A DNA stretch of 16,803 nt from an uncultured Collinsella sp. (GTDB lineage: Bacteria > Actinomycetota > Coriobacteriia > Coriobacteriales > Coriobacteriaceae), in assembly GCA_902465115.1 (NCBI GenBank), contig CABQMC010000012.1:1-16803 (forward strand), read 5' to 3'. A program made the translations under genes and the position numbers. Shown piece by piece: positions 1 through 6,021 of the stretch. The notes under the pieces are model-generated. The model made no database searches. It saw only the letters and a program-made list of their open reading frames with translations, and was not told the origin of the DNA. Each line of letters begins with the position of its first letter. The first letter of the stretch is position 1.

Positions 1-2
1 TT

Positions 3-380
3 TCGTTTGATGCGGCGCTTGAGATTTTCTGCGCCAACCGCCGGTCAGTGTTGGCTCTTCGCCTTGAGCGGGCCTGCATGGCGTGGCAGGTGGGCGTGGG
101 CACGCGTGAGGACGAGTTGTTGGCCGCCGCGCGCGACCTGGACGTGCGAGCGCTCGAGACCTTTGCCATCACGGTGGGGCAGGCACTCGCCCTGGGTGCC
201 CCACTTTCCGAGACGCTGGCCGCTCAAAGTCGCGAGATCCGTGCGGCTCATCGCGCCGCGGTCGAGCGCGAGATTGAGCGTGCGCCCGTCAAGCTGCTGA
301 TTCCCACCGGCACGCTCATCTTGCCGGCGTTGCTTCTGTCCATATTGGGCCCGCTGCTGGGAGCAGGCGGGATGATGTAG
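3..380 (+). CDS. tadC: TadC-like type II secretion F-domain protein, C-terminal part
   Basis: This is the last 125 residues of a protein whose start lies before the window; the frame is open from base 3 to the TAG at 378-380. Known role of the family: TadB/TadC are inner-membrane platform proteins of the Tad pilus machine, working with the TadA ATPase to assemble Flp pilin. What is seen is the typical end of a T2SF domain: a charged helical region (roughly residues 15-95) with an ER-AP-VKLLIP transition, followed by one hydrophobic membrane segment near the C-terminus (about residues 100-120). The Flp pilin gene starts only 11 bases later, which matches the usual tadB-tadC-flp order and is why TadC is preferred over TadB. 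The assignment to the T2SF family is fairly secure; TadC rather than TadB is inference from position. Confidence 0.8.
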   Translation, partial: SFDAALEIFCANRRSVLALRLERACMAWQVGVGTREDELLAAARDLDVRALETFAITVGQALALGAPLSETLAAQSREIRAAHRAAVEREIERAPVKLLIPTGTLILPALLLSILGPLLGAGGMM

Positions 381-390
381 GGAGGAATAC

Positions 391-624
391 ATGAACACGA
401 TGACTGACGTTGCTGGCAAGGTCTGGAGCTGGGCTGTTTGCCAGTCAATTCGCGCTCGCCAGCATGCCGGGGAGCTACTGCAGGAGGAGAGTGCGCAGGG
501 CACCACCGAATACGCCATCTTGGTCGGCGTGCTCGTGGTGATCGCCATCATTGCCATTGTCGCATTTAAGGGCAAGGTCCAAGATCTATGGAACGCTATC
601 AGCGAGGGCATCAACAGCCTGTAG
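391..624 (+). CDS. flp: Flp-family type IVb pilin
   Basis: A 77-residue protein that is probably the major pilin subunit of the Tad pilus. A strong GGAGG ribosome site (381-385) sits just before the ATG at 391. It has an unusually long N-terminal leader, then EESAQGTTEY at residues 32-41, directly followed by a hydrophobic helix (about 42-60) and a short polar tail. Flp pilins are cut just before a stretch with Glu at +5 and Tyr at +6. Placing Glu40/Tyr41 at those positions puts the cut after Ala35, not after the usual Gly. It follows the TadC-like gene and overlaps the next gene by 37 bases. The leader of about 35 residues is longer than in most Flp pilins, so a later start cannot be excluded, although no better ribosome site was seen. 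Confidence 0.85.
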   Translation: MNTMTDVAGKVWSWAVCQSIRARQHAGELLQEESAQGTTEYAILVGVLVVIAIIAIVAFKGKVQDLWNAISEGINSL

Positions 625-1151
625 AGGGTAGGCGGCCTGTCGGCGCACTGCTGGTGTTTGCCTGTGTGGTTGTGGCGGTGGCAGTGGCGGTTTGGGGGCT
701 TAACGCCGCGCGGCAGCAGCGTCCTGGGGCCGCCTTCGATTCGGGCTCAGATTCGGCGGTGGCGTCTCAAAAAGATGAGATGCGAGATGCGGGCGATTCG
801 GATGTCGCTGTCACGGCGCAAACCTTTCTGCGGACGCTCGACAAGCGGTCTGGCACTGCGACGGATTTGCCTGAGGACAACGCGATTGCGGTCCGGCTTG
901 CATGGTCCGAGGACCGACCGATGACCGAGGCAGCGGCGGATATGTTACGCGCCTACCGCGAGGTGCCAACGGCCCAGCTCGCCCTGAGCGGCTATCTCGA
1001 TATTAAGGGCAACGTATGGGGCGCCATCGTGCGCGATGGGCGCGGCTGGGTCGATATGGTGACGGTTGCCGCGGATGCTGGCGATGCTTCGTGTCGTCTG
1101 CGCGCCGTGCGTCTGGTCCCGCAAACAATAAGCTCAAAGGAGGGATCGTGA
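588..1151 (+). CDS. Membrane-anchored protein of unknown function in the Tad operon
   Basis: An unrecognised protein of 187 residues. A short positively charged N-terminus is followed by one strong hydrophobic segment (about residues 18-38, rich in Val and Ala). An extracytoplasmic-looking region of about 145 residues with many Asp and Glu follows. It therefore looks like a single-pass protein anchored with its bulk outside. The ATG at 588 overlaps the end of the pilin gene by 37 bases in another frame; its ribosome site is weak (AAGGGCAAGG around 568-577). A later GTG inside the hydrophobic segment would destroy the anchor, so 588 is preferred. The stop at 1149-1151 lies one base before the start of the next pilin-like gene. 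Position suggests a pilus accessory or minor-component role; no motif proves it. Confidence 0.7.
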   Translation: MERYQRGHQQPVEGRRPVGALLVFACVVVAVAVAVWGLNAARQQRPGAAFDSGSDSAVASQKDEMRDAGDSDVAVTAQTFLRTLDKRSGTATDLPEDNAIAVRLAWSEDRPMTEAAADMLRAYREVPTAQLALSGYLDIKGNVWGAIVRDGRGWVDMVTVAADAGDASCRLRAVRLVPQTISSKEGS

Positions 1152-1152
1152 A

Positions 1153-1371
1153 ATGCATGGCGTTTTGCGTGAGGAATCTGCCCAGGCGACGGTCGAATAC
1201 GCCATCGTCACGGTGGCGCTGTTATCGATCGTGCTGGCGATTGTGGGACTTTGGCGTGCTGGCACCGATGGACGCTTGGCGGCGCTGGTTGAGCGGGCGG
1301 CATCCCATGGCGTTGCCTCGACGTCGGTTATCGACGCCGCTGCGGGCGCTAAGGACATCGCGTTGTATTGA
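1153..1371 (+). CDS. Short pilin-like protein of the Tad locus
   Basis: A 72-residue protein with a short basic leader, the motif EESAQATVEY at residues 7-16 and a hydrophobic helix at about 17-33. It is a second Flp/TadE-type prepilin, probably a minor pilin. If cut after Ala10, Glu falls at +5 and Tyr at +6 as expected for this class. A near-perfect AGGAGG ribosome site (1139-1144) precedes the ATG at 1153. The mature protein would have only about 62 residues, with a short tail ending in AKDIALY. Its stop codon overlaps a possible ATT start of the following TadE-like gene. Family membership rests on the motif and context; the exact role is inference. Confidence 0.75.
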   Translation: MHGVLREESAQATVEYAIVTVALLSIVLAIVGLWRAGTDGRLAALVERAASHGVASTSVIDAAAGAKDIALY

Positions 1372-1843
1372 TATCGCGCGCGAGGACCGGGCGCAGTCTA
1401 CGGTCGAGGCCGCTTTTTTGCTGCCGACGTTTCTGACGCTCATCCTTCTCGCACTGCAACCGGTGTGCCTGCTTTATACGCGCGCGGTCATGGAGTCTGC
1501 CGCCGCCGAGACCGCGCGGCTTATGACCACGACGACGGCGGAGGACGACGATCTTAAGGAGTTCACCCGCCGCCGGCTTGCCGCAGTGCCCAACGTTTCG
1601 ATCTTTCATGCCGGCGGGCCGTTGTCGTGGGATATCGAGCTTAGCCGGGCCGATGCGGGTGGCGTCTCGTCCGTGTCCGTTTCCGGCGAGGTCAAGCCGT
1701 TGCCTGTGATCGGTGCGTTTGCGCAGGCTATGGGTGGTACCGCCGAGGGTGGCTACGTTGAGCTCAAGGTCGATGTCTCGTATCAATCACGTCCAGAATG
1801 GCTGGAGGGAGATTATGATTCGTGGATTGCTGCATGGGATTAA
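1307..1843 (+). CDS. TadE-like pseudopilin
   Basis: TadE-type proteins are minor pseudopilins processed by the Tad prepilin peptidase and needed for pilus assembly. Counted from the ATG at 1307, the protein has 178 residues with the processing motif EDRAQSTVEAAF at about 26-37, a hydrophobic helix at about 36-55 and a C-terminal domain of about 120 residues with predicted beta character. The frame stays open upstream to 1016, but that stretch shadows the two previous genes. The ATG at 1307 overlaps the preceding gene by 65 bases and has only a weak ribosome site. An alternative is ATT at 1367, which overlaps the previous TGA, has AAGGA at 1351-1355 and gives a leader of 9 residues, close to those of its neighbours. 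The gene is well supported; the start is not. Confidence 0.75.
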   Translation: MALPRRRLSTPLRALRTSRCIDIAREDRAQSTVEAAFLLPTFLTLILLALQPVCLLYTRAVMESAAAETARLMTTTTAEDDDLKEFTRRRLAAVPNVSIFHAGGPLSWDIELSRADAGGVSSVSVSGEVKPLPVIGAFAQAMGGTAEGGYVELKVDVSYQSRPEWLEGDYDSWIAAWD

Positions 1844-3968
1844 GCGTTTCTGGTCTAGATGCGTTTTGACGCGCCGTCCGAGCTGCCATCGCAAGCGAGG
1901 CGGCTTTATGGGCCGCGCCGGTGTTGATCTGTTTATCGAAGACGGCGCCTATACCACGCTTTCTTCTGCCGTGGTCATCCTAGTGGTGCTCACGTTGTTG
2001 TTTTCGTCGACCGCGGCGATATGGAGCATGTCGCGTGCCGGGGATACTCAGGTGGCGGCCGATAGCGGCGCGCTGGCGGGTGCCAACGTAGTGTCGTCCT
2101 ATCACACGGCTGCCACGGTGGTTGATGCGAGCAGCTTGAGTCTGGGGCTAGCGGGGTTTGCCACGATCGGGACGGGCCTGGTCGCCATCCTCATCCCGGG
2201 TGCCGAACCAGTTGCCGGCAATATGGTCGACACCGGGATTGAGATCATTAAAACGCGCAACAAGTTTGCCAAAAGCGCATCGGAAGGCTTACAGAAAATC
2301 GAGACGGCTCTGCCGTATCTGATCGCCGCGCGTGCCACGCAGGCGGTGTCGGCGCAGGATGCCGATAGTGTGACCTATACCGGTACGGCGCTTGCCGTGC
2401 CCAGGACATCCGAGTCGGACTTCGCTGCGCTCAAAGGGTCAGAGATTTCGACCGATACCATTAAAGGCACATCAGATGATTTAGAGCGTGCGGCCGAGGA
2501 GCTGCGGAAGGCTTCTGAGGACACGGCGAAGGCTAAAGAGCGCGCTTGGCTGGCGGATTGTGGTGGGTCGGACAAGGGCTCGGTCAGCAGCTGTTCTTGC
2601 ATGTGGGAGCGTGCGAAAAGCCTAGCGGATCTCTCTGGTGCTCAAAATCCACATTACGCTTCGAGCGTTACGTGGGAGCCGCAAGTGGCGCTCGATCGCG
2701 CGAAGGCCTACTATCGCCAGCGCCTGGCAAATGAGAAGCCGCTTGGCGAGGGTCCGGAAAAACAGGCAGATTCTGCTGCACGAAAGGCGTTCTTCGCGTA
2801 TGCGAGCGAAGAAGTCGAGCGGGCATATATAACTGAAAAGGACGGCAAAGTTTCCGCCCGCATCCCTTTCCTTCCGCGAAATCCAGATGAGGCGCGGACG
2901 ACTGAACTCTATACCGATGCACGTTGGCCCACGAGTGAAGTAGATAAAGTTACCTATTTGCATTATGGGACTGACTGTCCAAATTACAAAAAAGGAAAGC
3001 CGGGTGGGCTGGCATCCGTCGCAGATTTTGACGGTCACGAAACGTGTAGCGAATGCCATTTCGGTGTGTCGTCTTTAGGGTACGTTGCGATTGCAACGAC
3101 TTCTGTCGAAAGGGGCTTCGAATACCACTTTGACAAGTTCAAAGAGGCCCTGGAAGACTACGTCGACTGCCGCAACAAAGAACTCGAACTTGAGCGTCAG
3201 GCCGAGGATGAGGCCGACCGTGCGGGCAATGCGTTTGACCAGGCCATTAAAGCGCTTTCGGGCAAGCGTCCGCGTATCGCTCCGCCCGGTCGCAACGGCG
3301 TGGTTGCCTTTGCGGCTTCGGGTGCCATCTCGAGCCCCGATGAGCTCAACTCTTCGTTTAACACGGCAGTCAGGCTTGGCGATCGCGGTGCTATCTCTGC
3401 CGCGGTGCTGGCGCCCGATGAGGCGACGGCACAAAACAACGTGCTTTCGCGATTTTTCTCGACATTGAAGGAACGCTCGGGCGGCGTTGCCGGCGTCCTC
3501 GATGGCGTCATGGATGTTTGGGGACGGCTGCTCGTAGGATACGGTGATATCCAAGGTTCGGCCGACGAACTTATGGACGAGATGATTAAGGGCCTAGGAG
3601 GGGGCAGCGGCGCGTTGGGCTCCATCGCATCGTGGCTCGGCGATACCGTTTCGGCGTCCGTGGCGGCGTTGGGTCTGGAACCGTGCGACTTGCGCCTGCG
3701 AAAGCCGGTGCTGACCGATTCCGCCAACGTCATTAAGAGTCCGGGGTCTGACGTTGCTGGTCTCTCTCAAGCGCAAGACAAGCTGCGAAGTATTCCGTTG
3801 GGCGTGACCGATCCCAAGGCACTTTGCGAGGCGTTGGAATATCAAGTCGAACGCACCATTAGCGGTACGGTGTTCACGCTTGCGGAGATTCCTCTGCCCG
3901 GCGGCGGCTCCATCCCACTCACCGTCGATGTCGCCACGCTGGTTGGCGCTCTGGGCGGTGGGTCGTAA
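1815..3968 (+). CDS. Large TadG-like pilus-locus protein with Cys/His-rich middle region
   Basis: The ATG at 1815 is chosen for its GGAGGGA ribosome site (1804-1810), giving 717 residues. The N-terminus is basic, then EDGAYTTLSSA (42-52) runs into a membrane helix (about 52-70) and the segment QVAADSGALAGA (79-90), which is typical of TadG-like proteins. The rest is probably outside the cell. A helical, Ala/Glu-rich part (about 220-340) leads to a Cys/His-rich part: C249, C260, C262, H383, C388, C411, C414, C452. H383-x4-C388-P with C411-x2-C414 resembles the small H-C-C-C zinc knuckle seen in Ada-type and nuclease-tail domains. A second long helical stretch follows (445-480). TadG proteins help anchor or assemble Tad pili. 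The N-terminal half of the call is sound; the metal site is inference. The middle is visibly richer in A/T than its flanks. Confidence 0.75.
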   Translation: MIRGLLHGIKRFWSRCVLTRRPSCHRKRGGFMGRAGVDLFIEDGAYTTLSSAVVILVVLTLLFSSTAAIWSMSRAGDTQVAADSGALAGANVVSSYHTAATVVDASSLSLGLAGFATIGTGLVAILIPGAEPVAGNMVDTGIEIIKTRNKFAKSASEGLQKIETALPYLIAARATQAVSAQDADSVTYTGTALAVPRTSESDFAALKGSEISTDTIKGTSDDLERAAEELRKASEDTAKAKERAWLADCGGSDKGSVSSCSCMWERAKSLADLSGAQNPHYASSVTWEPQVALDRAKAYYRQRLANEKPLGEGPEKQADSAARKAFFAYASEEVERAYITEKDGKVSARIPFLPRNPDEARTTELYTDARWPTSEVDKVTYLHYGTDCPNYKKGKPGGLASVADFDGHETCSECHFGVSSLGYVAIATTSVERGFEYHFDKFKEALEDYVDCRNKELELERQAEDEADRAGNAFDQAIKALSGKRPRIAPPGRNGVVAFAASGAISSPDELNSSFNTAVRLGDRGAISAAVLAPDEATAQNNVLSRFFSTLKERSGGVAGVLDGVMDVWGRLLVGYGDIQGSADELMDEMIKGLGGGSGALGSIASWLGDTVSASVAALGLEPCDLRLRKPVLTDSANVIKSPGSDVAGLSQAQDKLRSIPLGVTDPKALCEALEYQVERTISGTVFTLAEIPLPGGGSIPLTVDVATLVGALGGGS

Positions 3969-4444
3969 TGAGTATCCGCATGCGTCTGCGCGAGGAGCGC
4001 GCCCAAGCGACGGTGGAGATGGCAGTGGTTACGCCCGTTTTGCTGGTGCTGGCACTCATCGTGTACAACGTCATGATCTTTGCCAGCGCTGTCGCGCGCT
4101 TCGACCGCGTGGTGCCCGACATCGTGTTGGCGCACGCTGTGGCGCCGGGCGGGGAGGGTGACGAGAACTCTGCCGATGCCTCGGTGACGGTCCAGACTCA
4201 AATTCTGAATGCCATGGAAGGCTATGACTTGCAGATCGAAGTGTCGAGCGAGCAAGGCGCGAAGGCATCGGATGGTGGCCTGCTCTCCCTATCCGGTACG
4301 TTTAGGACCTACACCTGCACCATGCACTATGAGCCGTGGCCGACTTCTCTCAGCATCGCTGGCGTTCCGCTGGGGGCGCCGACAACGTTGTCGCACGAGC
4401 GCGCGGTGACGGTCGATCCATGGCGTCCGGGGGTGGTCATGTGA
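3968..4444 (+). CDS. TadE-like pseudopilin (second)
   Basis: A 158-residue protein with a basic leader, the motif EERAQATVEM at residues 9-18, a hydrophobic helix (about 19-42) containing the TP common in TadE proteins, and a C-terminal domain of about 115 residues. It is likely a minor pseudopilin of the Tad pilus. Its ATG shares one base with the TAA stop of the large TadG-like gene (TAATG), so the two are probably translationally coupled. The reading frame ends in ATGTGA, which contains a GTG that may start the next gene. The motif is the same as in the first TadE-like protein and in both short pilins, which argues for one shared processing enzyme. Which TadE/TadF-type role it fills cannot be read from the sequence. 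Confidence 0.8.
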   Translation: MSIRMRLREERAQATVEMAVVTPVLLVLALIVYNVMIFASAVARFDRVVPDIVLAHAVAPGGEGDENSADASVTVQTQILNAMEGYDLQIEVSSEQGAKASDGGLLSLSGTFRTYTCTMHYEPWPTSLSIAGVPLGAPTTLSHERAVTVDPWRPGVVM

Positions 4445-4800
4445 CCGCGGTCTCGTCCTACATCGCTTACGCGCGGGCACTCAACAGGCTGGGTTGGACG
4501 CCGGCCGAGTTTGTGGTGGCGGAGTCGTTTGTCGTGCGCCTGCGCGGCATGCTGGGACGGCGTCCGGTTGCCGCCAACGGCCTGCCGCTCGTCATGGCGT
4601 TTCCACGCTGCTCTTCGGTCCATACGTGTTTTATGGCCTATCCCATCGACATCGCCTTCATCGATCGCGACGGCAATATCCTCGCGCGCTACGAAAACGT
4701 TCGTCCTTGGCGCATGTGCTCCTGCCTCGGCGCCTGGGCCGTACTAGAGCGTCCTTCAATCATTGTTTCGACTCCTGCTCTCCAACGCGTGCCGGCTTAA
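4441..4800 (+). CDS. DUF192 family protein
   Basis: A protein of 119 residues if started at the GTG at 4441, which overlaps the previous stop (ATGTGA) and has GGGGGTGG just upstream; an in-frame ATG at 4420 would add 7 residues. Seen: a LRGMLGRRP segment, then VHTCFMAYPIDIAFIDRDG and the pattern P-W-R followed by an Ala-rich stretch and VLERP. These match the core of the DUF192 family, whose members are often secreted or lie near surface-structure genes and whose biochemical role is unsettled. There is no signal peptide with either start. It closes the Tad operon here, and DUF192 genes are, from memory, frequent in actinobacterial tad loci. A short gap and a new ribosome site follow. Confidence 0.75.
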   Translation: MTAVSSYIAYARALNRLGWTPAEFVVAESFVVRLRGMLGRRPVAANGLPLVMAFPRCSSVHTCFMAYPIDIAFIDRDGNILARYENVRPWRMCSCLGAWAVLERPSIIVSTPALQRVPA

Positions 4801-4818
4801 GAATTGGCGACAGTGGAC

Positions 4819-4833
4819 TTTCGTCATACGAAA
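4819..4833. promoter_or_regulatory. Candidate operator palindrome ahead of the toxin-antitoxin pair
   Basis: TTTCGT-CAT-ACGAAA is a perfect 6-bp inverted repeat with a 3-base centre, placed 25 bases before the toxin-like start. Antitoxins with a ribbon-helix-helix fold usually repress their own operon by binding such a palindrome, so this is a reasonable operator. It is the only clear inverted repeat in the gap. No convincing -35/-10 pair was found beside it. Confidence 0.35.
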
Positions 4834-4858
4834 TTGGGTAAGATGGAGGAGAAGATGC

Positions 4859-5125
4859 ATGGATGTTGAGATCCATCCGAACGCCAAAAAACACTTGACG
4901 GAAAAGCAGGTGCTTGGTGCCTGGCTTGCGGTTACTGAGTGCATTCGTCGCGAGTCGAAGGACGAGCCGCCGAGATGGCTTGCGATTGGATGGCTCCCAG
5001 ACGGACGAAGCGTGGAGCTTGGCGCGGTCGAGCTTGTCCGTGGGTGGCTTATCATTCATGCCTTGTCTCCAGTCCAGAAGAAATTTTGGCAGGAGATTGA
5101 ACAGGCTCGGCAAAGGGGTCGATGA
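4859..5125 (+). CDS. BrnT-like toxin candidate
   Basis: An 88-residue soluble basic protein starting at the ATG at 4859, chosen because of the strong GGAGGAG ribosome site at 4845-4851. Seen: HPNAKKH near the N-terminus, then RWLAIGWLPDGR (about 43-54) and a GWLIIHA strand (about 64-70) followed by a basic helix. This layout resembles BrnT, a RelE-fold ribonuclease toxin, in which an R-F-L-x-I-G strand, a GR turn and a late I-I-x-A strand occur in the same order. The similarity was judged by eye and is modest. The next gene overlaps it by four bases (ATGA) and encodes a ribbon-helix-helix protein, exactly the toxin-first order and overlap of brnTA. Alternatives are another RelE-like or DUF4258-like protein. 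Confidence 0.6.
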   Translation: MDVEIHPNAKKHLTEKQVLGAWLAVTECIRRESKDEPPRWLAIGWLPDGRSVELGAVELVRGWLIIHALSPVQKKFWQEIEQARQRGR

Positions 5126-5409
5126 TGGGCAAGACGTATACGGCCGCTAATGGTCAGGTTGTAACGGATGAAATGATTGACGCGTGGTGCGAGTCGTACG
5201 AGCGCGGAGAGTTTCCGGATGGCGAACACACCGTTGGTGGGATCGTGCATGGACGGCCCCCGCTCTCAGGTGAGGGGGCGGCAACGCTGTCGGTCAAGAT
5301 TCCTCTGGGAATGAAGGAGGCCATTCGTCGACGGGCGGCTGCCGAGGGGATGACGCCAAGTGAGTTTGCCCGTGCGGCTCTGAGTGAAAAACTTCTTGCT
5401 GCCGGCTGA
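5122..5409 (+). CDS. Ribbon-helix-helix antitoxin candidate (BrnA-like)
   Basis: A 95-residue protein whose start overlaps the toxin-like stop (ATGA), so the two should be co-translated. The last 40 residues (about 55-92: TLSVKIP, then EAIRRRAAAEGMTPSEFARAAL) form a ribbon-helix-helix DNA-binding unit of the CopG/Arc type: a beta strand, a helix, a turn with P-S-E-F and a second helix. The N-terminal 50 residues hold TDEMIDAW and a RPPLS motif and would be the toxin-binding part. The DNA-binding unit being C-terminal is uncommon for CopG-type antitoxins but is as in BrnA. It probably neutralises the upstream protein and represses the operon at the palindrome 4819-4833. The DNA-binding fold is well supported; the pairing is inference. 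Confidence 0.7.
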   Translation: MMGKTYTAANGQVVTDEMIDAWCESYERGEFPDGEHTVGGIVHGRPPLSGEGAATLSVKIPLGMKEAIRRRAAAEGMTPSEFARAALSEKLLAAG

Positions 5410-5449
5410 TGCCTCTGACGTGCCGATTTATAGAACCGAGGCTGTGCTC

Positions 5450-5500
5450 AAAAACTTTTTTAAAATTCTCGGTTGACCGGAACGCGTCCTTGGTTATACT
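5450..5500 (+). promoter_or_regulatory. tRNA-Phe promoter with AT-rich upstream element
   Basis: TTGACC (5473-5478) and TATACT (5495-5500) are separated by 16 bases. Directly upstream lies A5-C-T6-A4, an UP-element-like stretch (5450-5465) shared in form with the other tRNA promoters here. Transcription would start near 5507, at the foot of a GCCTTG-AAA-CAAGGC hairpin (5507-5521) in the pre-tRNA leader. A 7-bp inverted repeat AACCGAG/CTCGGTT (5434-5440, 5468-5474) brackets the AT-rich element. Confidence 0.8.
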
Positions 5501-5532
5501 AATCAAGCCTTGAAACAAGGCACACCTCAAAT

Positions 5533-5605
<73 letters not shown>

Positions 5606-5618
5606 CCTTGAATTGACT

Positions 5619-5648
5619 AGGACCTCTGAAAAGGGGTCCTTTTCTTTT
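5619..5648 (+). terminator. Intrinsic terminator of tRNA-Phe
   Basis: AGGACCTCT (5619-5627) pairs with AGGGGTCCT (5632-5640) over 9 bp with a GAAA loop, followed by TTTCTTTT. It lies 13 bases after the tRNA. Confidence 0.85.
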
Positions 5649-5660
5649 ATCGAGGGCCCC

Positions 5661-5832
5661 GCGGAAATTGCGACCCGGAATCCGGCGTCAGAATGGGATG
5701 CGCTTTCCTTTTGCGGCCCTTGGCGGAAACTGCGTCCCAGATCCCGCGCTCAGAACGGGATGCATTTTCCGGTTGAGGCCTCGAGCGGAAAATGCATCCC
5801 AGTCTTTTGCGAAAAAACGGGGCACGCTTTCC
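5661..5832. repeat. Three-copy 62-bp-period repeat array with palindromic arms
   Basis: Three 48-bp units start at 5661, 5723 and 5785, each exactly 62 bp after the last, with 14-bp spacers. Each unit begins GCGGAAA-n-TGC-n-n-CCC and ends GGG-n-n-GC-n-TTTCC, so both ends are reverse complements of one another in consensus. The right end of unit 2 (5757-5771) and the left end of unit 3 (5786-5800) form a perfect 15-bp stem around a loop that holds GAGGCCTC. The period is not a multiple of three and the units open different frames, so the array is not coding. It lies between the tRNA-Phe terminator and the GH5-like gene. It could be a REP-like palindromic cluster or a binding-site array. Confidence 0.75.
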
Positions 5833-6021
5833 GGCCGCCTTCTTCCGGCGCATATGTACATCTCGGCGCGCCATCTCGGGCCCGCCCAGATATTCCTCCC
5901 GCTTTTGCGCCACTTTGCAGACCGTTCGGTCGCCTGTCCGCACACGCGGGTATACTCAAAACGATACTTATCCTATGCAATACGATGCGGGTTCGACCTG
6001 CACGATCCGAAGGGGGCAGTG
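5833..6021 (+). other. Non-coding stretch ahead of the GH5-like gene, with possible promoter
   Basis: Together with the repeat array this makes 373 bases without a credible gene. The only promoter-like sign is TATACT at 5951-5956 after CGCGGG; no good -35 box is seen at the right distance. A similar GCGGGTATCCT stands before the SPFH gene (11886-11895), so this may be an extended -10 type promoter. A second weak -10 (TATCCT, 5969-5974) follows. AGGGGG at 6011-6016 is the ribosome site of the next gene. Confidence 0.4.

Noticed and set aside
5661..5832. CRISPR array
   Set aside because: Only three units of 48 bp with 14-bp similar spacers, degenerate between copies and with no cas genes; spacers are not unique sequences of normal length.
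5668..6021. N-terminal extension of the GH5-like protein
   Set aside because: The open frame runs through the repeat array and promoter region; the GH5 fold begins at 6022, where a ribosome site is present.
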